Assembly: GCA_019235995.1 (NCBI GenBank)
Contig: JAFAJV010000108.1
Span: 124,001 to 188,000, forward strand
DNA: 64,000 bases
Direction: 5' to 3'
DNA from: Vulcanimicrobiota bacterium
GTDB taxonomy: Bacteria > Vulcanimicrobiota > Vulcanimicrobiia > Vulcanimicrobiales > Vulcanimicrobiaceae
How positions within the stretch are numbered: the first letter of the stretch is position 1; each line of letters opens with the position of its first letter. A model generated the notes under the pieces. That model was not told the origin of the DNA. It worked only from the letters and a program-made list of their open reading frames with translations, and ran no database searches. Shown piece by piece: positions 17,141 to 25,656 of the stretch. The position numbers and the translations under genes are program-made.

Positions 17141-17773
17141 GTGAGGCCGTATTCGCGCAAGAATCTGGAGCATTTGGCACGCCTGGCTCGCCGGTCGGCG
17201 GCGCGCGCACCCGCCGCGGTGCCCCCGCTGCCCAAGGGGCCGTTCGACATCGTCTATGCCGACCCGCCGTGGTCGTACTACGGAAGCCCAATCAAGGACG
17301 CCGCCGCGGGCAAGCACTACGCGCTGATGTCGCAGGAGGCGCTCGCCGAGCTCCCGGTGCGCAAGATCATGACCAAGCGCGCGGCACTGTTCCTGTGGGC
17401 GACAGGGCCTCGTCTGCACCTGGCCCTCGAGCTCGTGCAGCGCTGGGGCCTCCACTTTCGGGGCGTGCTCTACGTCTGGGTGAAAACCAACCGGCGAGGA
17501 GAGATAATTCGCGGCCAAGGCGTTGCGCCGACCTTTACGAAGCCCACGACCGAATTCGTCCTCGCAGCGACGACGATGCCCACGGGCCGGCCCTTTCCGC
17601 TGCACGACCTCGCGCAGGGCCAGGTCGTGCTGCACCAGCGCGCGGAGCACAGCCGCAAGCCCGCGATCTTCCGGAACATGATCGAACAGCTCTGCGGCAA
17701 GCGTTCGCGCATCGAGCTCTTCGCGCGCGATGCGACACCGGGCTGGGCGTCGTGGGGAACGCCGATTACCTGA
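17141..17773 (+). CDS. MT-A70 family adenine-N6 DNA methyltransferase (orphan)
   Basis: The 210-residue enzyme has the catalytic motif DPPW at residues 41-44 (YADPPWSYYG) and the family's LFLWATGP, VWVKTN and EFVLAAT blocks. The C-terminal RIELFARDATPGWASWG is a typical FARxxxPGWxxWG ending that helps bind S-adenosylmethionine. It should methylate adenine N6 in DNA. No restriction enzyme, specificity subunit or phage gene lies nearby, so it appears solitary. The start is GTG 17141. It overlaps the convergent DUF92 gene by 8 bases. Confidence 0.88.
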   Translation: MRPYSRKNLEHLARLARRSAARAPAAVPPLPKGPFDIVYADPPWSYYGSPIKDAAAGKHYALMSQEALAELPVRKIMTKRAALFLWATGPRLHLALELVQRWGLHFRGVLYVWVKTNRRGEIIRGQGVAPTFTKPTTEFVLAATTMPTGRPFPLHDLAQGQVVLHQRAEHSRKPAIFRNMIEQLCGKRSRIELFARDATPGWASWGTPIT

Positions 17774-18503
17774 CGGCCAAAGCGGCGACGATCGCACCGC
17801 ACAGCGTCGCGGCGAAGTTGACCGCGTCGTTTTCCATCCACGAAAGTCCGCGCCGCAGCTGCGTGGCGCCACCGCACTCGTGGCGCAGCGTCTCGCACTC
17901 GCGGTCACACGCCGGGCAGTAGCGCAACCCCTGAAGGCTCGCTCCCAGCAGCGAGTCGAGGAATGCGCCCGCGATGCCTCCGGTCGCGACGCCGAGCAGC
18001 GGCGCGACGCCGGCACCGGCGGCGACCAGTGCGACGCACAGCGCCCCGCCGATCGTGGCGAGCGATCCCAGGAGCGTGATGCCGCCCGAGCGTCCCACGG
18101 CGACCGGACGAAAGGAGAGGATCGAAACGGGGGTTTGTCCGGCACGCGTTCCGATCTCGGTCCCCCACGTGTCTGCGGACGCCGCCGCAAACGCGCCGGC
18201 GAGCGCGGCCGACGCTGCCGCGCCGAAACGCGTCGCCAGCAGCGCGCAGCAGGCCGCGACGCCGCCGTTCGCCAGCACCTGCCATCCGCTGCGCGGCGCG
18301 CCCCGCTCGCCGCGGCGCGACAGCAGCGCGGACGGGATGAAGAACGCGAAGAGCACCGCCGCGCCGCGCCAGCCCGCCGCGCCGAACACGATCGCTCCGA
18401 CGGCGAACGCTGCGACTGCGCCGCTCGTCGAAAGCGTTCGCGCGCGATGCGCGATCAGCGCGACGAGCGCGGCCAGCCCGACTCCGAGCAGCGCCTGCGT
18501 CAC
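17766..18503 (-). CDS. DUF92 family membrane protein
   Basis: The 245-residue protein has about six hydrophobic segments and DUF92 features: SADTWGTEIG, SGGITLLGSLAT and a C-terminal MENDAVNFAATLCGA. Plant VTE6, a phytyl-phosphate kinase, belongs to this family, so a prenyl-phosphate kinase role is possible but unproven. It contains a CPAC...CETLRHECGG stretch that may bind metal. The start is GTG 18503, overlapping the CobA-HemD stop as GTGA, so it is the last gene of the tetrapyrrole operon. Confidence 0.82.
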   Translation of the reverse strand: MTQALLGVGLAALVALIAHRARTLSTSGAVAAFAVGAIVFGAAGWRGAAVLFAFFIPSALLSRRGERGAPRSGWQVLANGGVAACCALLATRFGAAASAALAGAFAAASADTWGTEIGTRAGQTPVSILSFRPVAVGRSGGITLLGSLATIGGALCVALVAAGAGVAPLLGVATGGIAGAFLDSLLGASLQGLRYCPACDRECETLRHECGGATQLRRGLSWMENDAVNFAATLCGAIVAALAVR

Positions 18504-19999
18504 CGCGATCGCGCGAAGTGCGCCTCGAGTGCGTCGAGAATTCCTGAGGTCGTGTACACCGAGGCGACGACGTCGACGCGCAAGCCCGCGAGGCTCGCCG
18601 CCTCGGCCGTGATCGGGCCGATGCACGCGACGCACTTGCCGCGCGCCGCCCCCGCTGCGTCGTTTGCCCCGAGCAGCGTGACGAAGCCGCGCACCGTGCT
18701 GGCACTGGTGAACGTCAGCACGTCGGCGCGCGCGACCTTCTTCGCGAAGTCGCGATCCGGCGGCACGACGGTTTTGTACGCCGCGACGACGGTGACGCGC
18801 CGGCCGGCCGCCGCGAGCGCGTTCGGCAGCGCGTCGCGCGCCTCGCTCGCGCGATAGAGCAGCACGCGATCGCCGGCGCGCGAGCGCGCCAGGACCGCGT
18901 CGGCGATCGCTTCGCTGACGTAGGCGTCCGGGACGAGGTCGGCACGAATGCCGTGACGCTCGAGCCGTTCCGCCGTGGGTTCGCCGATGGCAGCTACCTT
19001 CGCGCTTCCGAGAGCGCGGGCGTCCGCGCCGCGCTCGGCGAGCGCGGCGAAGAACGCGGCGACGCCGTTTTGCGACGTGAAAACGATCCAGGCAAACGAC
19101 GCGAGCTCGGCCAGCGCCGCCTGCGCGGCACTAGGATCGTCTGGCGGCTCGATCGCGATCGCCGGCGCCGAGATCGGTTGAGCTCCTCGCTCGAGCAACG
19201 CCCGCGCAAACGCGTCGGACTGATGGCCGGCGCGCGTGATCAACACGCGTTTTCCGAAGAGAGCGCCGGTGTCGAACCAGCGCAGCGTATCGCGCAGACG
19301 CGCGACTCCGCCGACGACGACGACGGCGGGCGATCCGACGTTCGCGCGCGCGACCTCGGCGGCGATCGTCGCCAGAGTTCCCGACACGCTTCGCTGGCTC
19401 GGGCGGGTGCCGTCCTGCACGACCGCGACGGGCGTCGCGGCGTCGAGCCCGTGCGCGATCAACTGTTCGGCGATCTCGCTGAGGGTCGCGGTCGCCATCA
19501 GGAGCACGAGCGTGCGCTGGGGATCGGCCAGTTTCGCCCAGTCCAGCGCCGGTGCCGGCTTCGTCGGATCCTCGTGCCCCGTGACGACCGTGAACGACGC
19601 CGCGTGCTCGCGATGCGTCACCGGTATGCCGGCATATGCCGGAGCCGCCACCGCCGAGCTGATTCCGGGAACGACGTCGAAGGCGACGCCGGCCTCGTGC
19701 AGCGCCTGCGCCTCCTCGCCGCCGCGCCCGAACACGAACGGGTCGCCGCCCTTCAAGCGCACGACGCGCTTTCCGGCGCGGGCATTCTGGATCATGAGCC
19801 GTGCGATCTCGCCCTGCGGCATCGCGTGTGCGCCGCGCCGCTTGCCGACGAAGATGCGCTCGCACGACGCCGGCGCGAGCGCGACGATCGCATCGGCGAC
19901 GAGCGCATCGTAGAGCAGCACGTCCGCGACGCGCAGCAGCTCCGCGGCCCGTAACGTCAGCAGGCCCGGATCGCCCGGGCCTGCGCCGACCAGATGCAC
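18500..19999 (-). CDS. Uroporphyrinogen-III methyltransferase / uroporphyrinogen-III synthase fusion (CobA-HemD)
   Basis: The 499-residue chain joins two enzymes. Residues 1-245 are CobA/SUMT: VGAGPGDPGLLTLRA, VVRLKGGDPFVFGRGGEE and PGISSAVAAPAYAGIPVTHR bind S-adenosylmethionine and methylate uroporphyrinogen III to precorrin-2. Residues from about 255 are HemD (GKRVLITRAGHQSD..., VFTSQNGV, TFTSASTVRGF), which cyclises hydroxymethylbilane to uroporphyrinogen III. The fusion is known in several phyla and links product formation to the first siroheme/cobalamin step. The start is ATG 19999 with a GGAGGGGAAGG site that lies partly in repeat copy C. Confidence 0.94.
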   Translation of the reverse strand: MHLVGAGPGDPGLLTLRAAELLRVADVLLYDALVADAIVALAPASCERIFVGKRRGAHAMPQGEIARLMIQNARAGKRVVRLKGGDPFVFGRGGEEAQALHEAGVAFDVVPGISSAVAAPAYAGIPVTHREHAASFTVVTGHEDPTKPAPALDWAKLADPQRTLVLLMATATLSEIAEQLIAHGLDAATPVAVVQDGTRPSQRSVSGTLATIAAEVARANVGSPAVVVVGGVARLRDTLRWFDTGALFGKRVLITRAGHQSDAFARALLERGAQPISAPAIAIEPPDDPSAAQAALAELASFAWIVFTSQNGVAAFFAALAERGADARALGSAKVAAIGEPTAERLERHGIRADLVPDAYVSEAIADAVLARSRAGDRVLLYRASEARDALPNALAAAGRRVTVVAAYKTVVPPDRDFAKKVARADVLTFTSASTVRGFVTLLGANDAAGAARGKCVACIGPITAEAASLAGLRVDVVASVYTTSGILDALEAHFARSR

Positions 20000-20006
20000 C
20001 TTCCCC

Positions 20007-20029
20007 TCCTTCGATAAGCTCAGGATGAC
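20007..20029 (-). repeat. Dispersed palindromic element, copy C
   Basis: Read on the minus strand, GTCATCCTGAGC...TCGAAGGA (23 bp). It supplies the TGA stop of hemA (20020-20022), and its AAGGA end forms part of the ribosome-binding site of the CobA-HemD gene. Confidence 0.7.
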
Positions 20030-21318
20030 ACGTCGTCGGAGACGGAATCGAGCTCGAAGAGCTCGTCGAGGAGGCGCGCGGTCGAGAGAGCCTGTTCTTT
20101 GTCGATCGTCGCCTTCTCGCGGATGCGCAGGATCGCGGAGTGCAGCAGCTTCGAGACGATCGTCATCGTCGTGCCGGTGATCAACATGCGCTCGCGCTCG
20201 TCGAGCTCGGGGCAGCGCGCGAGCAGACGCTCGAGCTCGGCGGCGCGTATCGACTCGGCCTTGGCCGTGAGCCGCGCGATCACGGGCACGGCGACACGCG
20301 AGCGATACCAGTCCTCGAAGCGGTCGACGTGCTCCGCGATAATCTCCTCGACGGCGGGAATCGCCTCGCGCCGCAGCTCGAGCCGCTCGTTGACCAGCGC
20401 CTTGAGGCCGTCGATGTCGACGAGCGATACGTTGGGCACGCTCATGACCGCTGGGTCCGCGTCGCGCGGCACCGCGATGTCGACGATGAAGAGCGGGCGC
20501 TCCGGACGCTGCACCATGGCCGAGCGCACGCGCGGCTCGCTCAGCACGAAATGCGACGCGCCGGTCGACGCGACAACGACGTCGGCCAGCGCCAGCGCGT
20601 CCACGAGGCCCGGCATCTCGACCGCCTCGCCGAAGCCCGCGTCGGCGACGAGATCGCGCGAACGCGACATCGTTCGATTCGCGACGATCACTCGTCCCGC
20701 GCCCTCCTGACGCAGGCGTTTGACAGCCGTGCGCCCCATCTTGCCGGCGCCCACCACCAGGATTGCCTTATCCTCGAGCGTGCCGAGGCGGCACTGCGCG
20801 GCGGCGACGGCCGCCGACGCGATCGAGGCCGAGGCGCCTCCGATCTGTGTCTGTGCGCGCGCCGTCTTGCCGGCCGCCAGCGCGTCGCGAAAGAGGCGGT
20901 GCAGCGTGCGCCCGAGCGATTTCGCCTGCGTAGCGGCCACGTAGGCGTCCTTGACCTGCCCGAGGATCTCCGCCTCGCCGATCAGCATCGAATCCAGACC
21001 GGTGGAGACGCGGAAGAGATGGTCGACGGCTTGATGCCCGAGATGCGTGTAGAGATACGACTCGAGGTCGTAGCCCGTGGCGCCGTGGCGAAAGTTGGCG
21101 AGGAACGACTTGATCTGCGCGACGCCGCGCTCGTAGTCGTGGAGCTCGGCGTAGATTTCGAGGCGTCCGCACGTCTGCAGCATCACGGCCTCTTGCACCG
21201 CCTCGTAGTCGCGCAGAGCGATGAGCGCTTCCGCCATCCGCGCCGCCGGGAACGCGTGACGCTCGCGCACCTCGACGGGTGCGGTGTGATGCGAAAGGCC
21301 GATGCACGCGATCGGCAT
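20020..21318 (-). CDS. hemA: Glutamyl-tRNA reductase
   Basis: The 432-residue protein matches HemA along its length: GLSHHTAPVEVRER at the N-terminus, the catalytic Cys in MLQTCGRLEIYA, DSMLIGEAEILGQVKDAY, NADPH-binding VVGAGKMG and the C-terminal dimerisation helix region. It reduces glutamyl-tRNA to glutamate-1-semialdehyde, the first committed step of C5-pathway haem synthesis. The usual LSTCNR near the cysteine is QTCGR. Its start overlaps the hemL stop as TGATG. Confidence 0.96.
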   Translation of the reverse strand: MPIACIGLSHHTAPVEVRERHAFPAARMAEALIALRDYEAVQEAVMLQTCGRLEIYAELHDYERGVAQIKSFLANFRHGATGYDLESYLYTHLGHQAVDHLFRVSTGLDSMLIGEAEILGQVKDAYVAATQAKSLGRTLHRLFRDALAAGKTARAQTQIGGASASIASAAVAAAQCRLGTLEDKAILVVGAGKMGRTAVKRLRQEGAGRVIVANRTMSRSRDLVADAGFGEAVEMPGLVDALALADVVVASTGASHFVLSEPRVRSAMVQRPERPLFIVDIAVPRDADPAVMSVPNVSLVDIDGLKALVNERLELRREAIPAVEEIIAEHVDRFEDWYRSRVAVPVIARLTAKAESIRAAELERLLARCPELDERERMLITGTTMTIVSKLLHSAILRIREKATIDKEQALSTARLLDELFELDSVSDDVSS

Positions 21319-22622
21319 CAGCGAGCCTGCGCCGCCACCAGGTGCGAAAAGGAAGCATCCGCCGCGGCAACGGTGCGGTCGATCTCTTGCGGGGTGTGCG
21401 CCGCCGAAAGGAAATTCGCCTCGAAGGGTGAGGGCGCGAGATAGACGCCGCGGTCCAGCATTGCGCTGAAATATCGCGCGTAGAGCGTGCGGTCCGAGCG
21501 AAGGGCGCTCTCCAGATCGCCCACGGGCGCGCTCGTGAAGTACATCGTAAACATCGAACCCGCGCGGTTGCAGACGTGTTGCACGGCATGCTCGCTCATC
21601 ACCGCGCCTAGACCGTCGGTCAGCCGCAGGGTCAACTCCTCCAGACGGTCGTAGAGCGCCGCGTCGGCGGCGATGACGCCGAGCGTCGCGAGACCGGCGG
21701 CCATCGCGATCGGATTGCCGGAGAGGGTCCCTGCTTGATAGACCGGTCCGTCCGGCGAGAGCTGCGCCATCACGTCCGCCCGTCCGCCGAACGCGCCCAC
21801 CGGCAGGCCGCCGCCGATGATCTTGCCGAGCGTCGTGAGATCCGGCACGATGCCCTCGCGGGCTTGCGCACCGCCGCGCGCCACGCGAAAGCCGGTGATC
21901 ACCTCGTCGAAGATGAGCAGCGCGCCGTGCTCGCTGCAGAGCTCATGCAGGTGTCGCAGGTAACCGTCGCGGGGCAAGACCAGGCCCATGTTCGCGGGGT
22001 AAGGCTCGACGATCACGGCCGCAATCTGGCCGCGATTCGATTCGAACGCGCGCCCGACGGCCGGCGCGTCGTTGAACGGCAGCACGAGCGTGTCCCGGGC
22101 GGTTCCGGGCGTGACCCCCGGAGAGTCGGGCGTGCCGTGCGTCAGGGCGCCGGAGCCCGCCGCGATCAAGAACGAGTCGGCGTGTCCGTGATAGCAGCCG
22201 GCGAACTTGACGATCTTGGGGCGTCCCGTGAATCCGCGAGCCAGACGCGCCGCGCTCATCGTGGCCTCCGTGCCGCTCGAGACGAAACGAAGCCGCTCGA
22301 TCGACGGCATCATGGATGCGACGAGCTCCGCAAGCTCGCTCTCGAGCTCGGTGGGGGTCCCGAAGGACGTGCCGCGCATCGCGGCGTTGACGATCGCTCG
22401 GGTCACCGCCGGATGCGCGTGGCCGAGCAGCAGCGCGCCCCACGACATCACGTAGTCGAGGTATTCGTGACCGTCGAGGTCGTAGAGCATCGCCCCCGAG
22501 CCGCTCTTCATGAACACCGGCGACAGTCCCACGGCGCCGAGGGCGCGCACCGGCGAATTCACGCCGCCGGCAATCGTGGCGCGGGCGCGCGCGAACGCGG
22601 CGATCGATCGTTCGAGCCTCAT
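21318..22622 (-). CDS. hemL: Glutamate-1-semialdehyde 2,1-aminomutase
   Basis: This 434-residue class III PLP aminotransferase has GGVNSPVRALGAVG, the cofactor-binding SSGTEATMSA, FAGCYHGHADSFL, FDEVITGFR and the PLP-lysine motif TTLGKIIGGGLPVGAFGG. It converts glutamate-1-semialdehyde to 5-aminolevulinate, the substrate of HemB encoded two genes upstream. The start is ATG 22622, overlapping the MobA-like gene's stop as ATGA. Confidence 0.96.
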   Translation of the reverse strand: MRLERSIAAFARARATIAGGVNSPVRALGAVGLSPVFMKSGSGAMLYDLDGHEYLDYVMSWGALLLGHAHPAVTRAIVNAAMRGTSFGTPTELESELAELVASMMPSIERLRFVSSGTEATMSAARLARGFTGRPKIVKFAGCYHGHADSFLIAAGSGALTHGTPDSPGVTPGTARDTLVLPFNDAPAVGRAFESNRGQIAAVIVEPYPANMGLVLPRDGYLRHLHELCSEHGALLIFDEVITGFRVARGGAQAREGIVPDLTTLGKIIGGGLPVGAFGGRADVMAQLSPDGPVYQAGTLSGNPIAMAAGLATLGVIAADAALYDRLEELTLRLTDGLGAVMSEHAVQHVCNRAGSMFTMYFTSAPVGDLESALRSDRTLYARYFSAMLDRGVYLAPSPFEANFLSAAHTPQEIDRTVAAADASFSHLVAAQAR

Positions 22623-23194
22623 CGGCGCGCCGCCGCGCCCGCGAGGTCGCTCGGGCGATTGACGTTGTAAAAATAGCCGGCTTCGACTGCCACGAAGCGC
22701 GTCGCGAGACGCTCGACGAGCTCGCGCATCGCCGTCTTCCCCTCGTGGCGCAGCCGCGCATCTTCGCGCACGACCGCGGCGCGATCGTACAGCCCGGCGA
22801 GCGGTTCGATGCGTTCGTCGTGCACCGGAATGACCGCTTCGTCGTGCGGGCGCCACGCGGCCAGCAAGCGCCGCAGCACCGAGGCGTCGAGTCGCGGCTG
22901 ATCGGCCGCGATCGCGAAGCAGCGCTCGGCCCGGATCGCTTCGCAGGCCGACGCGAACGCGCGCAGCGGCCCTGCGCCCGGATCTCGATCCATCAGGCGG
23001 GGGCCGTCGAGCCGCGCGTCGACGGCGCGCGAGAATTCTTCTCGTGCGGCGACGTAGACCGGCAGTCCCGTCGCTCGCAGGTTGCGGTAACAGCGCAGGA
23101 TCATCGGTTCTCCGTCGATCGGCTGCTCGAGCTTTCTCGGGAACCGCCGCGCGTCGCCGCCCGCCAGCAGGACGATGGCCGTGGATTCATCCAT
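22619..23194 (-). CDS. MobA-like nucleotidyltransferase
   Basis: The 191-residue protein has the nucleotide-binding motif LLAGGDARRFPRKL (residues 9-22), AADQPRLD with the metal-binding Asp, and a C-terminal YFYNVNRPSDL, all features of MobA and related molybdenum-cofactor guanylyl- or cytidylyltransferases. It may load the bis-MGD cofactor of the formate dehydrogenase at 10401-12302. Its place inside the haem operon is unusual; it overlaps hemB upstream by 8 bases and hemL by ATGA. Confidence 0.85.
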   Translation of the reverse strand: MDESTAIVLLAGGDARRFPRKLEQPIDGEPMILRCYRNLRATGLPVYVAAREEFSRAVDARLDGPRLMDRDPGAGPLRAFASACEAIRAERCFAIAADQPRLDASVLRRLLAAWRPHDEAVIPVHDERIEPLAGLYDRAAVVREDARLRHEGKTAMRELVERLATRFVAVEAGYFYNVNRPSDLAGAAARR

Positions 23195-24155
23195 GGCGCC
23201 GCGCGTAATCCTTGGCGTGGTACGTGATGACGATGTCGGCGCCGGCGCGCACGAAGGACGTCAGTGTCTCGTCGACCGCGCGCTCGCCGTCCAGCCAGCC
23301 GTTGGCGATGGCGGCCTGCAGCATCGCGTATTCGCCGCTGACATTGTAGACCGCGAGCGGCACGTCGAAGCGGTCGCGCGCGGCGCGGAGCACGTCCAGG
23401 TACGGCAGGCCCGGCTTGATCATCACGATGTCGGCGCCTTCCGCGACGTCGAGCGCGACCTCGCGCAGCGCCTCCCGCGCGTTGGGAGGATCCATCTGAT
23501 AGCCGCGGCGGTCGCCGAATCGCGGCGCCGATCCCGCCGCCTCCCGAAACGGGCCGTAGAACGCCGACGCGTACTTCGCGCTGTACGCCATGATCGCGAC
23601 GTCGCGCCGGCCCCGTGCGTCGAGCGCCGCGCGGATGCTCGCGACGCGGCCGTCCATCATGTCCGACGGTGCGACGACGTCGACACCCGAATCTGCGTAC
23701 GTCACGGCGATCCGCGCGAGCAGCTCGACGGTCGCGTCGTTGTCCACGGTGCCATCGGCCTCGAGGATTCCGCAGTGCCCGTGGTCCGTGTACTCGCACG
23801 TGCAGACGTCGGCGATGATCAGCATCTCCGGCAGGCTCGCCTTGATCTCGCGGATCGCGCGTTGCACGATGCCGTCGGCGTCGTAGCTGCCGGAGGCCGT
23901 CGCGTCCTTGCGCGCGGGAACGCCGAAGAGCAGCACGCTCTTGATGCCGAGGGCCAAGAGTTCGCGGGCCTCTACTACGGCGTCCGTCAGGTCGAGGCGC
24001 GAGATGCCGGGCATTGCCTCGATCGGGCCCGCGTCGGCCGCGCGCTCGACCACGAAGAGCGGCGCAACGAGCTGCTCGACGTGCACGCGATTCTCGCGCA
24101 CGAGTGCGCGTACTACTTCGCCGCGGCGCAAACGACGCGGACGCAGAGCAATCAT
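23187..24155 (-). CDS. hemB: Delta-aminolevulinic acid dehydratase (porphobilinogen synthase)
   Basis: The 322-residue product has the active-site lysines in IMAYSAKYASAFYGPF and MIKPGLPYLD, the metal-ligand region DVCTCEYTDHGHCGIL with three cysteines (a zinc-type site), and APSDMMDGRV. It joins two aminolevulinate molecules into porphobilinogen. The start is ATG 24155, overlapping the Met8-HemC stop as ATGA; the frame stays open far upstream, but only as a shadow of that gene. Confidence 0.96.
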   Translation of the reverse strand: MIALRPRRLRRGEVVRALVRENRVHVEQLVAPLFVVERAADAGPIEAMPGISRLDLTDAVVEARELLALGIKSVLLFGVPARKDATASGSYDADGIVQRAIREIKASLPEMLIIADVCTCEYTDHGHCGILEADGTVDNDATVELLARIAVTYADSGVDVVAPSDMMDGRVASIRAALDARGRRDVAIMAYSAKYASAFYGPFREAAGSAPRFGDRRGYQMDPPNAREALREVALDVAEGADIVMIKPGLPYLDVLRAARDRFDVPLAVYNVSGEYAMLQAAIANGWLDGERAVDETLTSFVRAGADIVITYHAKDYARRHG

Positions 24156-25609
24156 TTGAGTCGCCCTCCGAGTTCGATGCCGAGCGCGCGAGCCTCTTCC
24201 GGAGTGGAAACGCTGCGCTCGAGCCGGCTGCGATGGAGCGTTCCGCCCGGAGTCGCGAAGGCCCCTTCTACGACCATTGTTGCCTCCGTGAGATACGCGT
24301 GGATTCCGAGGGGCGCGCTGCAGCCGGCCCGGAGCTCCCGCAGCGCCGCGCGCTCGCACTCGACGCAGAGCTCGCTCGGCGCATCGTTCACGGCGGCACG
24401 AAGCATCTCGGCGAGATCGTCGTCCTGCGCGCGGGTCTCGATGGCGAGCGCACCCTGGCCCGCCGCCGGCACGACGCGCTCCACCTCGAACGGCACGACG
24501 TGCGCGCAGCGCAGTCCGAGCCGATTCAGCCCCGCCATCGCGAGGACGATCGCGTCGTACGCGCCGCCGTCGAGCTTCCGCAGCCGCGTATCGACGTTTC
24601 CGCGCAGGTTCTCGTACCGAAGGTCGGGGCGAAGCGCCGCGAGCAGCGCGCGCCGGCGCGGGCTCGACGTGCCTACGACGGCGCCCGAAGGCAGCGATTC
24701 GAAGCTCGCGTAGCGCGCGCTGCAAAACGCGTCGCGCGGATCGTCTCGCCGGCCGATCGCCGCGATGCGCATGTCGGCCGGCAGGGAGCCCGCCAGATCC
24801 TTGCACGAGTGCACCGCATAGTCCGCGCGGCGCGCGCGCAGTGCAGACTCCAATTCCTTGACGAAGACGTTGACGCCGCCGAGCTGGTCGATCGCGTGCT
24901 CGCGGTCGCGGTCGCCGTGCGTCGTGATGCCGAGGATGCTCGTCGCGATGCCGCGCTCGGCCAGGAGCGCGGCGACGGAGCGGCTCTGTATCGTGGCGAG
25001 CTCGCTGCGCCGCGACGCGCAGACGAGCGTCGTCTCCGGCATCGACGCGAGCTCTTCGACGGGGCGTTCGGCCAGAGAGCGCAAAATCGGGGCGCGTTGC
25101 CGCGCAGGGAACGCTTCCTTCACGTATGCGCGCATGCGCGCGAGCGTCCGCAGGGCTTCGCCGTATTGCGGCCCGAGCGCGGCGCCCACTTCGCGCGCGA
25201 CGCGCGCCGCGAACGCGGGCGCGTTGGAACGCGAGTCGACGCTGATCGTGAGATCTCCGATGCGCGTCGTCGCGGCCATCGTGAAGTCGCCTTCCTCCAC
25301 GTTCGTCGCGTCGGAGGCGAGGACGCGCAGCGCGCGAGCGTCGGCGACGATGCGCGCGTTGAGCTCGCCGTCGTTCGTGGCTGCTATCACGAGTGCCGCG
25401 TCCTGGAGATCGCCGCTGACGTACGCGCGTTGCGCGCATCCTCCGCCGCTTTGCGCGAGCAGGGTGCGCAGACGCGCGTCGATCTGTGGGGCGACGACGA
25501 AGACCGGAAAGCCCGCGGCGACTAGCGATTCGGCCTTACGCGCGGCGACGGCGCCTCCGCCGACGATGACGGCGCGAGCACCGTTCGGCCGCAGAGTGAT
25601 GGGCAGCAT
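24152..25609 (-). CDS. hemC: Precorrin-2 dehydrogenase (Met8/CysG-N-like) fused to hydroxymethylbilane synthase
   Basis: The 485-residue chain holds two domains. Residues 1-150 resemble the siroheme-synthase N-terminal part (Met8/CysG-N): Rossmann motif VIVGGGAVAARKAESL, LVIAATND and FTMAATTRIGDLTISVDS. From about residue 193 it is HemC: CASRRSELATIQS, AVHSCKDLAG, GTSSPRRRALL, LRGNVDTRLRKL and the dipyrromethane-cofactor cysteine in RAGCSAPLG. HemC polymerises porphobilinogen; the Met8 part would oxidise precorrin-2 to sirohydrochlorin. It is the first gene of the operon and starts at ATG 25609, 47 bases from the divergent glycosyltransferase gene. Confidence 0.93.
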   Translation of the reverse strand: MLPITLRPNGARAVIVGGGAVAARKAESLVAAGFPVFVVAPQIDARLRTLLAQSGGGCAQRAYVSGDLQDAALVIAATNDGELNARIVADARALRVLASDATNVEEGDFTMAATTRIGDLTISVDSRSNAPAFAARVAREVGAALGPQYGEALRTLARMRAYVKEAFPARQRAPILRSLAERPVEELASMPETTLVCASRRSELATIQSRSVAALLAERGIATSILGITTHGDRDREHAIDQLGGVNVFVKELESALRARRADYAVHSCKDLAGSLPADMRIAAIGRRDDPRDAFCSARYASFESLPSGAVVGTSSPRRRALLAALRPDLRYENLRGNVDTRLRKLDGGAYDAIVLAMAGLNRLGLRCAHVVPFEVERVVPAAGQGALAIETRAQDDDLAEMLRAAVNDAPSELCVECERAALRELRAGCSAPLGIHAYLTEATMVVEGAFATPGGTLHRSRLERSVSTPEEARALGIELGGRLK

Positions 25610-25635
25610 ACGAACGCAAAAAGAGTTCCGCGCCC

Positions 25636-25652
25636 GGCGGTCAAAAACCGCC
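25636..25652. other. Perfect hairpin in a 47-bp divergent gap
   Basis: GGCGGT (25636-25641) and ACCGCC (25647-25652) form a 6-bp stem with a CAAAA loop, five bases before the glycosyltransferase start. It lies between two divergent genes and may be an operator or a translation-limiting stem; neither is shown. Confidence 0.3.
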
Positions 25653-25656
25653 TTCC

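Noticed and set aside
23187-25439. hemB extended upstream to a 750-residue protein
   Set aside because: Residues before ATG 24155 are low-complexity Arg/Ala sequence overlapping the Met8-HemC gene; HemB starts normally at MIALRPRRLRR.
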